Origin: Mesorhizobium carmichaelinearum | GTDB lineage: Bacteria; Pseudomonadota; Alphaproteobacteria; Rhizobiales; Rhizobiaceae | Assembly: GCF_900199455.1 (NCBI RefSeq) | Contig: NZ_FZQR01000008.1 | Coordinates: 1 to 64,000 of the forward strand | Length of the DNA stretch: 64,000 nucleotides | Direction: 5' to 3' | Shown: positions 26,588-35,204 of the stretch, piece by piece | Layout: the number at the start of each line of letters is the position of its first letter | How positions within the stretch are numbered: the stretch's first letter is position 1 | The notes under the pieces: model-generated | The model's database searches: none | The model's input: only the letters and a program-made list of their open reading frames with translations | Told to the model about the DNA's origin: nothing | Position numbers and translations under genes: made by a program

Positions 26588-27973
26588 ATGTCGAAGACCC
26601 AGACCGCCGCTCAAGTGACCGAGGCGCGCCGAGAATCGCATCTGTTCTATTTGTCCAGCCTGCGCCGGCCGCTGATCGACCGCGCCGAGGGCATCTATAT
26701 GTGGACGCAGGACGGCCGTCGCTTCATCGACGGCTCGAGCGGGCCGATGGTCGCCAATATCGGCCATTCCAACCGCAATGTGCTGGACGCCATGAAACGG
26801 CAGATGGACCGTGCCACCTTTGCCTACCGGCTGCATTTCGAGAACGAGCCGGCGGAAGAGCTAGCGCGGGAACTGGCCGGCAAATTGCCTGAAGGCATGG
26901 ACCGCATCTTCTTCGTCTCGGGTGGCTCGGAAGCGACGGAATCCTGCATCAAGCTGGCGCGGCAATGGGCTGTCGCCACCGGCCAGGCCAGCCGCTGGAA
27001 GGTGATCACCCGTTTCCCCTCCTATCATGGCGGCACGCTGGGTTCGCTGTCGATCACCGGCGACGACGCTCTGGCCGAGACTTTCGAGCCGATGATGCGG
27101 GTGATGCCGACCGTGCCGGCGCCGACCGCCTGGCGCGACCGCGACAATCTTTCGATGGAGCAGCGCGGCGTGCGCTATGCCGACATGCTGGAGGAAAAAA
27201 TCCTCGCGGAAGGGCCTGAAAGTGTCGTCGCCTTCATCATGGAACCGATTGGGGGTGCCGCGACCGCAGCCCTTGTTGCGCCCGACAGCTACTATGCGCG
27301 CATCCGCGAGATCTGCGATCGCTACGGCATCCTGCTCATCCACGACGAAGTGATGAGCGGCGCCGGCCGCACCGGCAAATTCCTCGGCGGCGATCACTGG
27401 AACTGCAAGCCCGACATCGTCGCGCTGTCCAAGGGGCTGGGCTCCGGCTATGCGCCGCTCGGCGCGCTCGCCGCACCGATGCGGCTGGTCCAGCCGCTGC
27501 TCGCTTCCGGCGGTTTCCAGCATGGCCACACCTATGCCGGCAATCCCCTGGCCTGCGCCGCCGGTCTTGCCGTGCTCGGCGAAATGGACCGGCTCGACCT
27601 GATCGCCAATGCGGCTGCCATGGGCGACGTGCTGATGGAGGGGCTGAAGGGGCTGGCCAAGCGTTTTCCTTTCATCGCCGATGTGCGCGGCAAGGGCCTG
27701 CTGACCGGTGCCGAGATGGTGGCCGACCCCGAAACACTGCGGCCGATCGACCAGGGCAAGAAAGCCACGCAGCGCCTGCTCGACCTCGCCTACGAGCGCG
27801 GGCTGATCATCTATGGCCGCCGGGTCAAGGGTGGTGTCGACGGCGACAATTTCATGGTCGCGCCACCGATGATCGTCACCAGCGAACAGGTCGGCGAGAT
27901 CGTCTCCATCATCGGCGATTCGCTGGAAGTACTCGCCGCCGAGCTCGACCTGCCGGTCGAAGGCCGGGGCTGA
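26588..27973 (+). CDS. Class III PLP-dependent aminotransferase
   Basis: A 461-aa class III (omega/acetylornithine-type) transaminase. PLP phosphate loop SGGSEATES (about 111-119), FPSYHGGTLGS, Asp in LLIHDEVMSGAGRTG (about 253) and the PLP lysine in VALSKGLGSGY (Lys about 282). Starts one base after the stop of the amidase-like gene. It likely transfers the amino group from an omega- or beta-amino acid to a keto acceptor, producing a keto acid for the BKACE enzyme encoded next. Confidence 0.92.
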   Translation: MSKTQTAAQVTEARRESHLFYLSSLRRPLIDRAEGIYMWTQDGRRFIDGSSGPMVANIGHSNRNVLDAMKRQMDRATFAYRLHFENEPAEELARELAGKLPEGMDRIFFVSGGSEATESCIKLARQWAVATGQASRWKVITRFPSYHGGTLGSLSITGDDALAETFEPMMRVMPTVPAPTAWRDRDNLSMEQRGVRYADMLEEKILAEGPESVVAFIMEPIGGAATAALVAPDSYYARIREICDRYGILLIHDEVMSGAGRTGKFLGGDHWNCKPDIVALSKGLGSGYAPLGALAAPMRLVQPLLASGGFQHGHTYAGNPLACAAGLAVLGEMDRLDLIANAAAMGDVLMEGLKGLAKRFPFIADVRGKGLLTGAEMVADPETLRPIDQGKKATQRLLDLAYERGLIIYGRRVKGGVDGDNFMVAPPMIVTSEQVGEIVSIIGDSLEVLAAELDLPVEGRG

Positions 27974-27976
27974 AAA

Positions 27977-28906
27977 ATGGCGCCGCGAAAAATCATCATC
28001 ACCTGCGCCGTCACCGGCTCGGTGCACACGCCATCGATGTCGCCCTATCTGCCGGTGACGCCCGACCAGATCGCTTCGGATGCGATCGCCGCGGCCGAAG
28101 CCGGCGCCTCGATCCTGCATTTGCATGCACGGGACCCCAAAGATGGCCGCCCAACGGCCGATCCGGATGTCTTCATGCAGTTCCTGCCGCGCATCAAGCA
28201 AGCGACCGATGCGGTGATCAACATCACCACTGGTGGCTCCTCCCTGATGACGCTGGACCAGCGGTTGGCAGCGCCACTGCGGGCCGAGCCCGAAATGTGC
28301 TCACTCAACATGGGCTCGATGAATTTCGCGCTGTTCCCGATGCTCGACAAGCCACGCGAATGGCAGCACGAATGGGAGCCAAAGCTGCTGGAAGCCACGC
28401 GCGACACCATCTTCAAGAACACTTTCGCCGATATGGAAGGCGTGCTCGAAAGACTGGGCAAGGGTTGCGGCACGCGCTTCGAATTCGAATGCTACGATGT
28501 CGGTCACCTCTATTCACTGGCGCATTTCCGCGACCGCGGACTGGTGTCGGGGCCACTGTTCATCCAGTTCGTGCTGGGCATTCTGGGCGGCATCGGCGCC
28601 GATCCGGACAATCTCATCCACATGAAGCGCATCGCCGACAAATTGTTCGGCGACAGCTATCAGTTCTCGGTGCTGGCCGCCGGCCGCCAGCAGATGCCGC
28701 TGATCTCGATCGCCGCGGCAATGGGCGGCAATGTTCGCGTCGGCCTGGAAGACAGCCTCTATGATGGCCGCCAGCTGGCGAAATCCAACGCCGACCAGGT
28801 GCGCCGCATCCGTGGCATTCTCGATGGCCTGTCGCTGGAGGTTGCCACGCCGGCCGAGGCGCGTGAAATGCTGGCGCTGAAAGGTGGCGACCGGGTGGCT
28901 TTCTAA
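27977..28906 (+). CDS. BKACE family beta-keto acid cleavage enzyme (DUF849)
   Basis: A 309-aa TIM-barrel enzyme of the 3-keto-5-aminohexanoate cleavage family. Recognised by IIITCAVTGSVHTPS, metal-binding LHLHARDPKDGRPT (His-x-His about 46-48), NITTGGSS, and VRVGLEDSLYDGRQL (metal-ligand Glu). Family chemistry is a beta-keto acid plus acetyl-CoA giving acetoacetate plus a CoA ester. Lies 3 bp after the aminotransferase, which supports a pathway in which an amino acid is deaminated to a beta-keto acid and then cleaved. Confidence 0.92.
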   Translation: MAPRKIIITCAVTGSVHTPSMSPYLPVTPDQIASDAIAAAEAGASILHLHARDPKDGRPTADPDVFMQFLPRIKQATDAVINITTGGSSLMTLDQRLAAPLRAEPEMCSLNMGSMNFALFPMLDKPREWQHEWEPKLLEATRDTIFKNTFADMEGVLERLGKGCGTRFEFECYDVGHLYSLAHFRDRGLVSGPLFIQFVLGILGGIGADPDNLIHMKRIADKLFGDSYQFSVLAAGRQQMPLISIAAAMGGNVRVGLEDSLYDGRQLAKSNADQVRRIRGILDGLSLEVATPAEAREMLALKGGDRVAF

Positions 28907-28925
28907 AAGCAAGGGAGGAGCTGAT

Positions 28926-29417
28926 ATGGAAAAGGTTCTCGTCTCCGCCTGCCTGCTTGGCAGCCATGTCCGCTATAACGGCTCCTACCGGCTCAACAAC
29001 CATCCGGTACTGATGCGTTGGCAGGAGGAAGGACGTGTCGTGCAAATCTGTCCAGAGGTTGCCGCAGGCTTCTCCACGCCGCGTCCTGCCGCAGAAATTC
29101 ACGGCAGAGCCGACGCTGTGCTCCACGGCCAGGGTCGAGTGGTCGAGCAAACGGGAAACGACGTGACCGCACTTTATCTCGAAGCCGGGCAGCTTGCGCT
29201 CGAACTAGCCCGAGAAACGGGATGCCGCTACGCGGTTCTTACCGACGGCAGTCCGTCCTGCGGCAGCAGCTTCGTCTACGACGGCAGTTTTGCAGGCAAA
29301 CGGGTGACCGGTCGCGGCACGACCACCGCTCTGCTGGAAGCGAACGGCATTCGCGTCTTTTCGGAAGACAATATCGGCGACCTTGACGATCTCCTGAACA
29401 AGCCCGGTTCAGCCTAG
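28926..29417 (+). CDS. DUF523 family protein
   Basis: A 163-aa DUF523 (COG1683) protein with conserved Cys motifs VSACLLGSHVRYNG, QICPEVAAG and TDGSPSCGSSF. The start at 28926 follows GGGAGGAG. The Cys set suggests a metal or Fe-S site. Related YbbK/TudS-type proteins include thiouracil desulfurases, so a desulfidase role is possible but not shown. Positioned 19 bp after the BKACE gene and 15 bp before the GNAT gene. Confidence 0.88.
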   Translation: MEKVLVSACLLGSHVRYNGSYRLNNHPVLMRWQEEGRVVQICPEVAAGFSTPRPAAEIHGRADAVLHGQGRVVEQTGNDVTALYLEAGQLALELARETGCRYAVLTDGSPSCGSSFVYDGSFAGKRVTGRGTTTALLEANGIRVFSEDNIGDLDDLLNKPGSA

Positions 29418-29432
29418 ACCACGGCCTGATCC

Positions 29433-29954
29433 ATGGCAGACAAGATCCAGACAGCGACCAGCGATGCCGTGATCCGCCACGGCACCATCGACGATGTCGA
29501 CACCATCCACGCCGCGCTTCTCAAACTCGGCACCCATATCGGCGCGCATCAGGAGATCACGTCCACGTCAGATGACCTGCGCCGCTACGGCTTTGGCGAA
29601 AAGCCCGCCTTCTCCACCCTGATCGCCGAAGTCGGCGGTGAATTCGCCGGCCTGTGCCTGCATTTCCGGATCTTCTCGACCTGGATGGGACGGCCCGGGG
29701 TCTATGTGCAGGACCTCTATGTCGAGGATAGGTTTCGCGGCCGCAAGATCGGCGAGCGGCTGTTGCGGCGTGTCGCGGCAGAGTGTCGGAAGGAAGGTGG
29801 CGTCTATCTGAGGCTGTCGGTCGACACCGACAATGAAGGCGCCAAAGCTTTTTACGAGAGGCTGGGCATTGCCTGGTCGAGTTACGAACAGACGCAGAAG
29901 ATCATCGGCGAGGCCTTTTTCGCCTTCGCCGACGCGCCGGAGGAGCAGGAATGA
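29433..29954 (+). CDS. GNAT family N-acetyltransferase
   Basis: A 173-aa GNAT domain: AVIRHGTIDDVDTIHAALLK start, acetyl-CoA pyrophosphate loop VEDRFRGRKIGERLLR (about 100-115), and the closing DNEGAKAFYERLGIAW. Resembles the diamine or small-amine acetyltransferase group in layout. The stop overlaps the next gene's ATG by 4 bp, coupling it to a deacetylase-like enzyme. Confidence 0.9.
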   Translation: MADKIQTATSDAVIRHGTIDDVDTIHAALLKLGTHIGAHQEITSTSDDLRRYGFGEKPAFSTLIAEVGGEFAGLCLHFRIFSTWMGRPGVYVQDLYVEDRFRGRKIGERLLRRVAAECRKEGGVYLRLSVDTDNEGAKAFYERLGIAWSSYEQTQKIIGEAFFAFADAPEEQE

Positions 29955-30979
29955 AAGCCTTTTACGCCGAGGAGCAGAAGCGGCACGACCCCAAGGCCTT
30001 TCTTTCCAGTGGTGCACCGCAGCCAAATCCGGAAAAACCCGAGCGCGTCGAGAGATTGTTAGCCGGCGCAACATCTGCCGGCTGCACGATCGAGCGGCCG
30101 CGCAATCACGGTCTCGGTCCGGTCTCGGCGGTACACACGCCCGAATATCTCGACTTCCTCGAACATATTTTCGAGCGCTGGCAGCGCATCGAGGGCGCCT
30201 CGGCCGAAGTGATCCCCAACATCCATCCGATCGCACGCAGCGGCTCCTACCCCGCCTCCGCCGTCGGCCAGGCCGGCTACCATATGGCCGATACGGCTTG
30301 CCCGATCTCGGGCGAGACATGGCAAAGCGCGCTGTGGAGCGCGTGGAGCGCGGTCGAAGCCGCGGAAACGGTGATGGCTGGCGCGACGGCCGCCTATGCG
30401 CTGTGCCGCCCGCCTGGCCACCACGCTTTTGCCGATGTCGCCGGCGGCTTCTGCTTCATCAACAATTCGGCCGTCGCGGCGCAGGTGCTGCGCAAGCAGG
30501 CCGCGCGGGTGGCGATCCTCGATGTCGACCTGCACCACGGCAACGGCACGCAAGGCATTTTCTATGCACGGCCGGATGTGCTCACGGTGTCGCTGCATGC
30601 TGATCCGGTGCGCTTTTACCCATTTTTCTGGGGTCACGCCGACGAGCGTGGCGAAGGCCCGGGCCTTGGTTACAATTTCAACCTGCCGCTGCCGCGCAAA
30701 TCCGCTGACGCGGCATTTCTGGAAGCGCTTGGCGTTGCGTTCCAGCGAATCCGGTCTTTCTCGCCCGACGCGCTGGTCGTGGCGCTCGGTCTCGATGCGT
30801 TCGAGGGCGATCCATTCGGCGGGCTTTCGGTGACGACGCCAGGTTTTTCGCGCATCGGCGAGGCGATTGCCGGGCTCGACCTGCCGACGGTCATCGTCCA
30901 GGAAGGCGGCTATCTCTGCGACGCACTCGGCGACAATCTCACCGCTTTCCTCACCGGCTTCGGCGGCAAGGCACGGTAA
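29951..30979 (+). CDS. Histone deacetylase / acetylpolyamine amidohydrolase family protein
   Basis: A 342-aa zinc amidohydrolase. His dyad in PPGHHAFADV (about 158-159), zinc ligands in LDVDLHHGNGTQG (Asp about 193, His about 195), third Asp in LGLDAFEGDPFGG, and a conserved C-terminal EGGY. Bacterial members commonly deacetylate polyamines or other amines. Translationally coupled to the GNAT gene upstream, an acetylase/deacetylase pair. Confidence 0.92.
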   Translation: MKAFYAEEQKRHDPKAFLSSGAPQPNPEKPERVERLLAGATSAGCTIERPRNHGLGPVSAVHTPEYLDFLEHIFERWQRIEGASAEVIPNIHPIARSGSYPASAVGQAGYHMADTACPISGETWQSALWSAWSAVEAAETVMAGATAAYALCRPPGHHAFADVAGGFCFINNSAVAAQVLRKQAARVAILDVDLHHGNGTQGIFYARPDVLTVSLHADPVRFYPFFWGHADERGEGPGLGYNFNLPLPRKSADAAFLEALGVAFQRIRSFSPDALVVALGLDAFEGDPFGGLSVTTPGFSRIGEAIAGLDLPTVIVQEGGYLCDALGDNLTAFLTGFGGKAR

Positions 30980-30994
30980 GGATTCAAGCTGCCG

Positions 30995-32272
30995 TCAGGA
31001 TCGCTGCTGCCTGAGCATGGCGATGACCCGATGCACGCTCTCGAGCGTCTCGTCGATCTCGGGCGCTGTGTTGTAATGCGCGATGCCGATGCGCACGACG
31101 CCTTGCTCGGCCGGAATGCCGAGCTGGTGGACGATCTCCCAAGCGTAGTTGTGGCCGGACCACAGGAAGATGTTTTCGGCGTTCATCTGCCGCACGATCG
31201 TTTCCGGCACAATGCCGTCGACGGTGAAAGAGACCGTCGGTACGCGATCGGCGAGCCGCTTGCGATCGGTGATGCCATGGATGGTCAGGCCTGAAATGTC
31301 GGACAGGCCGTCGATCAGCCTTTGCGCCAGCGGATTCTCATAGGCGATGCAGGCTTCGAACGCCCTGGCGATCTTCTGCCTGCGCGAACCACCCTCGCCC
31401 GCCGCCGCCCCCAGTTCGGCAAAATAATCGACCGCCGCCGTCAGGCCGGCCATCAACTCGATCTGCGGCGTACCAAGCTCGAACCGCTCCGGCAGGCCAT
31501 TGGACGAACAGCGGCATTTGTAGGGTTTCAGGCCGTCGATCACTTCGCGCCGTCCCCACAAGATGCCCATATGCGGGCCGAAGAATTTGTAGGCCGAGCA
31601 GATCAGGAAATCGCAGCCAAGCTCTTGCACGTCGATCAGGCCATGCGGCGCGAACTGGACGGCATCGACATAGACCAGGGCGCCGGCCTGTTTTGCGATG
31701 GCGGTCAGGGCCTTGACCCGGTTGATCGAGCCGGTGAGGTTCGAGGCATAATTCAACGCGACCAGTTTTGTCTTATCGGACAGCAAACCGGTCAGCGTCG
31801 CCTCCTCGACCTGCCAGCTCTTTTCTTCGAACGGCAGCCAGCGCACGACGAGGCCAAAATCCTCGGCCAGTTGCAGCCAGGGCGAGACATTGCCCTCGTG
31901 ATCCATGCGGGTGAGGATGATCTCGTCGCCGGGCTTCAGTGTGCGGCCGAGCGTGCGCGACATGTGATAGGTCAGCGTCGTCATGTTGGCGCCGATGATG
32001 ATTTCCTCGAAGCTTGCCGCACCAAGGAAATCGGCCATCGCCTGATGCGCCTCGTCCACGACAGATTGAGCGGCGATCGTCGTTTCGAAATAGCCGCCGA
32101 GATTGGCATTGGTGGTGAGCAAGCAGCGCGACACCTCATCGGCTACCGCCTGCGGCACCTGCGTGCCGGCAGGGTTGTCGAGATAGATGCGTCGGCGGCC
32201 CTTGTCGGTCAGGGAAAGCGCTGGAAATTGGCCACGCACGACCTCGATCGGAAAATCCACCATCGTCTCCAC
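30995..32272 (-). CDS. Cysteine desulfurase-like class V aminotransferase
   Basis: A 425-aa fold-type I PLP enzyme. PLP Asp in YVDAVQFAPHGLIDVQ, PLP Lys in ICSAYKFFGPHMG (about 215-225) and NPAGTQVPQAV near the N-terminus. It resembles the cysteine-desulfurase-like subfamily that lacks a clear active-site Cys loop: the C-terminal FLWSGHNYAWEI replaces the usual Cys motif. True substrate unknown. Monocistronic and convergent with the deacetylase gene. Confidence 0.82.
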   Translation of the reverse strand: METMVDFPIEVVRGQFPALSLTDKGRRRIYLDNPAGTQVPQAVADEVSRCLLTTNANLGGYFETTIAAQSVVDEAHQAMADFLGAASFEEIIIGANMTTLTYHMSRTLGRTLKPGDEIILTRMDHEGNVSPWLQLAEDFGLVVRWLPFEEKSWQVEEATLTGLLSDKTKLVALNYASNLTGSINRVKALTAIAKQAGALVYVDAVQFAPHGLIDVQELGCDFLICSAYKFFGPHMGILWGRREVIDGLKPYKCRCSSNGLPERFELGTPQIELMAGLTAAVDYFAELGAAAGEGGSRRQKIARAFEACIAYENPLAQRLIDGLSDISGLTIHGITDRKRLADRVPTVSFTVDGIVPETIVRQMNAENIFLWSGHNYAWEIVHQLGIPAEQGVVRIGIAHYNTAPEIDETLESVHRVIAMLRQQRS

Positions 32273-32308
32273 CCCTCTGTCAATCCTTGGTAATTCTATC
32301 CCCGCAGA

Positions 32309-33376
32309 TCAGGGACAGGGATTGCCGACCCGCTGGTGGATCGCATCCACCGCCTTCTGCATCTCTTCGGTCCAGACGACATCCACCGAAGACAACGCCA
32401 TTTCGAGCTGCGGAATGGTCGTCGCACCGATGATGTTGGAGGTGACGAAGGGCCGGCTCGACACATAGGCGTTGGCAAACAGCGCCGGCTCCATGCCGAA
32501 GGAGCGCGCCAGTTCATTGTATTCGAGCAGCACTTCGGCGGCATTCGGCGTCTCGTAACGCTGGCCGCGATTGAACAACTGCGAGCGCGAGCCCTGCGGT
32601 CGGGCGCCGTGATCGTATTTGCCGGTCAAATAACCCTGAGCCAGCGGCGAATAAGGCAGCAACGACACCTGCTCGCGCTCGCAGACCTCGGCAAGGTTTA
32701 CCTCGAAGGTGCGGTTGACGAGATTGTAGGCGTTCTGGATCGACGCGACCCGCGGGCCGATCCCTTTCTCGGCCTCTGAGAGGTAACGCATGAGGCCCCA
32801 GGAACTCTCATTCGACAGGCCGAAATAACGGATCTTTCCCGCTTTCACCAGTTCGTCGAAGACGCCAAGCGTCTCGGCGATCGGCGTTTCGTTGGCCGGT
32901 GCGCCGTCGGCATCGGCGCGCCGCGCCACCGCGCCGACCCGCGTCGGGTTGGCGCCCCAGGGGATGTCCCGCTCCGGCCAGTGGATTTGATAAAGGTCGA
33001 TATAGTCCGTGCCGAGCTTGGCCAGCGATTTCTCGACCGCGTCAAAAATATCGGCACGCACCAATTGCGATGGCCTGCCGCCGCGAAACCAGTCGCTCGC
33101 CGTGCGGCCGACGACCTTGGAGGCCAGGATCACCTTGTCGCGATTGCCCTTGGCCTTCATCCAGCTGCCGATGATCTTTTCCGTCCGCCCTTGCGTCTCC
33201 GCCTTGGGCGGGATCGGGTAGAGCTCGGCGGTGTCGATGAAATTGACGCCGCGCGAAAAAGCCAGATCCATCTGTGCGTGACCTTCGGCCTCGGTGTTCT
33301 GCTGGCCCCAGGTCATCGAACCAAGGCAGATCTGGGTAACAAGAAGATCGGTCCGACCAAGACGGCGCTTGTGCAT
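32309..33376 (-). CDS. Aldo/keto reductase
   Basis: A 355-aa NADP-dependent AKR of the Tas/YajO-like group. LGRTDLLVTQICLGSMTWG at the N-terminus, catalytic Asp and Tyr in FIDTAELYPIPP, Lys in ILASKVVG, His in YQIHWPERD and the SPLAQGYLTGKYD region. Reduces aldehydes or ketones in the cytoplasm; no pathway context is visible. 36 bp upstream of the desulfurase-like gene on the same strand. Confidence 0.92.
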   Translation of the reverse strand: MHKRRLGRTDLLVTQICLGSMTWGQQNTEAEGHAQMDLAFSRGVNFIDTAELYPIPPKAETQGRTEKIIGSWMKAKGNRDKVILASKVVGRTASDWFRGGRPSQLVRADIFDAVEKSLAKLGTDYIDLYQIHWPERDIPWGANPTRVGAVARRADADGAPANETPIAETLGVFDELVKAGKIRYFGLSNESSWGLMRYLSEAEKGIGPRVASIQNAYNLVNRTFEVNLAEVCEREQVSLLPYSPLAQGYLTGKYDHGARPQGSRSQLFNRGQRYETPNAAEVLLEYNELARSFGMEPALFANAYVSSRPFVTSNIIGATTIPQLEMALSSVDVVWTEEMQKAVDAIHQRVGNPCP

Positions 33377-33491
33377 GGAATTCTGCTCCGGAGGGAAAGT
33401 CTGCGCGGGAGGGAGGCTGCATGTATAGGGAAAGCTACGGCGCTCTCCAAGCCTGGCCAGGCCGACTTTTGCGTGAACCAGCGATGTTCAG

Positions 33492-33986
33492 CTAGCGTCG
33501 GGCGCCGGCCACGGCGCGGCGCTTGGCCTCGTCGATCAGCATGTTGGCCACCTGCATGCGGATCATGGCGCGCTGGCGCAGATGCGGGGCGACGCGATCG
33601 GGATGGTTGGAGAAAGCAAAGCTGCGGCGCATGCGGCCGAAATCGGCCGCACTCTTGGGCAGGTTCAACCCCAATTCGGCTGCGATCGATTCAGGATCGA
33701 TCGGCGGCAGCTTTTCCTCGGGCTTCGGGTCCTCGGCAGCAAGAGCCAGTTTGGCGTGTTCGAGCAAGGCGGCGAATTCGCTCGCCAGATCGGCACCGGC
33801 CTCACGGTATTCGGCGGCGGATACCTTGATGCGGCCGGAATGGAGTTCATCGGCGACCGAGAGATAGTCGAACGGAATGGACGGACGCGCGCCGGCCTCG
33901 TCGCCCTCTATGCCGTCGCCCTTGTCGGAGGCGACGAAGAGGTCGTCGAGCAGCGAAGCGAAATCACGCTTGGCGCTGGTAGCGAT
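33492..33986 (-). CDS. J-domain-like protein with no standard start codon
   Basis: The coherent reading frame covers about 164 codons. Its C-terminal ~70 residues resemble a J domain: FGRMRRSFAFSNHPDRVAPH contains the HPD tripeptide, followed by the helix MIRMQVANMLIDEAKRRA. The N-terminal part is acidic and helical (DFASLLDDLFVASDKGDG). No ATG, GTG or TTG exists in frame between an upstream stop and codon 75. An excellent AGGGGGAGG ribosome site sits before GAC-ATC, so I place the start at ATC 33986. The alternative TTG at 33767 would give 91 aa and lose the N-terminal half. Possible roles include DnaK co-chaperone or a degenerate relative. Confidence 0.6.
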   Translation of the reverse strand: MATSAKRDFASLLDDLFVASDKGDGIEGDEAGARPSIPFDYLSVADELHSGRIKVSAAEYREAGADLASEFAALLEHAKLALAAEDPKPEEKLPPIDPESIAAELGLNLPKSAADFGRMRRSFAFSNHPDRVAPHLRQRAMIRMQVANMLIDEAKRRAVAGARR

Positions 33987-34338
33987 GTCAGCCTCCCCCT
34001 TGCCTGACTGTCAGGTTTCCAGACCATAGAACCGGCTCGTTAAAAATACATAGCACCGATCTTAATGAATTTAGTTTTCTAAGGATCGCGACCGGTTCTC
34101 AACAAAAAGCCGGACTGCACTTTCATGCAGCCCGGAAATTCGCCAGGAGTGGCGAGGAAAAACTGGCCATGAGCCAGCGTCGAAGCCTACGGTTCGTGCG
34201 GCGCGGAAGTTTCACCGGGGAGCCAAAAAAATTTTATGAAAATCATCCGGACATAGCAGGCATGCAAATGCTGCACTGCACAATTGTCACGATTCACCTA
34301 TATTGGCAGGCGTGGAGGACCAACCAGGAGCCTGAATC
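33987..34338. other. Non-coding gap of about 350 bp
   Basis: Between the J-like gene and a small plus-strand gene I see no convincing protein frame. The stretch holds a minus-strand terminator-like hairpin at 34104-34135 and an A/T-rich patch near 34223-34244. The right part should contain the promoter of the small gene at 34339. A small RNA on the minus strand ending at the hairpin is possible. Confidence 0.4.
34104..34135 (-). terminator. Rho-independent terminator, minus strand
   Basis: Stem CCGG-x-CTGCA / TGCAG-x-CCGG (34111-34135 region, one internal mismatch, 6-nt loop), with five A at 34104-34108 that read as a T-run downstream of the stem on the minus strand. No minus-strand protein gene ends here; the nearest one upstream on that strand stops at 34558 with a plus-strand gene in between. 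Confidence 0.5.
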
Positions 34339-34503
34339 ATGGGTTTCTTCACGGAAATGTTCGCCCGGCCGCGCCCGCAGGAACATCTGAGATACCGCGC
34401 GGCGCTCGCGCTGCTTCACTCGATGAGCAATGCCGACCGCGCCGATATCGGCATCAAGCCCGCCGATTTTCCGCGCGTCGCCCGCGAAATGTCCATTCGC
34501 TGA
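34339..34503 (+). CDS. Small DUF1127-like protein
   Basis: A 54-aa protein starting at ATG 34339 with AGGAG 8 nt upstream. Begins MGFFTEMFARPRPQEH; the second half (LHSMSNADRADIGIKPADF) resembles the DUF1127 helix with its Ala-Asp-Ile-Gly core. Monocistronic, preceded by a long non-coding gap. DUF1127 proteins are small and of mostly unknown role. Confidence 0.6.
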   Translation: MGFFTEMFARPRPQEHLRYRAALALLHSMSNADRADIGIKPADFPRVAREMSIR

Positions 34504-34557
34504 ATGCATCTCGCGAGATGTCCCGGACCGATCCGGGACATCTCGAAGTCTGATTTC

Positions 34558-35064
34558 TCAACGCGATCCCAAAAATGTCGCCTTGCCCAGCGGCACGCCA
34601 TTGTGACGAAGGATGTCGTAAGCGGTGGTGACGTGAAAATAGAAGTTGGGCATGGCCACATGCAGCAGGTACTGCATGCCGCTCAACGTTGTTTCGCGTC
34701 CGCCGAGTTTCAGTTCGATCGCTTTGTCGTCGGAACCGTCAATATCGGCGGCCGAGAAAGTCGCCAGAAGCGCGAGCGTCTTGGCGATTCTCGCCTCGAG
34801 GTCGGCGAAGCTTGCCTCATTGTCCTCGTATTTCGGCACGTCGCGGCCGGCCAGCCGCGAGGGCGCCCCCTTGGCATGGTCGGTGGCAATCTGCACCTGC
34901 CGGGTCAAGGCGAACATGTCGGGCGCAAGCCGCGCTGTCAAAAACACCTGCGGGTCGATCTTGCGGTCAAGCGCATTTTGTTCGGCGGCCGCCAGTACAC
35001 TGGAAAGTGCTTTCAGCCTGGCTGAAAACACGGGCACGGATGCCTCATACATCGATATCGTCAC
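34558..35064 (-). CDS. DUF1993 family protein
   Basis: A 168-aa four-helix-bundle-type protein: MYEASVPVFSARLKALSSVL, then ARLAPDMFALTRQVQIATDH and LLHVAMPNFYFHVTTAYDILRH with conserved His. This matches the DUF1993 family, which is distantly DinB-like. The GTG start at 35064 has AGGAG 7 nt upstream; the frame extends 30 codons further without a ribosome site. Function unknown. Confidence 0.85.
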   Translation of the reverse strand: MTISMYEASVPVFSARLKALSSVLAAAEQNALDRKIDPQVFLTARLAPDMFALTRQVQIATDHAKGAPSRLAGRDVPKYEDNEASFADLEARIAKTLALLATFSAADIDGSDDKAIELKLGGRETTLSGMQYLLHVAMPNFYFHVTTAYDILRHNGVPLGKATFLGSR

Positions 35065-35204
35065 GTCAGATCTCCTGTCCGGTCGGAACGCCGGCGGAGC
35101 GACGTAGCGCCTCCCCACACGATTCTTCAAGCACCGAGGGCTCCGCGTCACCACGGCGCCGCAATCGCTATGGTAGAATTTCCGTTATCGAGCGGAGATT
35201 CCCG

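Noticed and set aside
26861..28201. A 446-codon minus-strand frame over the aminotransferase and BKACE genes
   Set aside because: Antisense to two well-recognised enzymes; no domain and no ribosome site at a plausible start.
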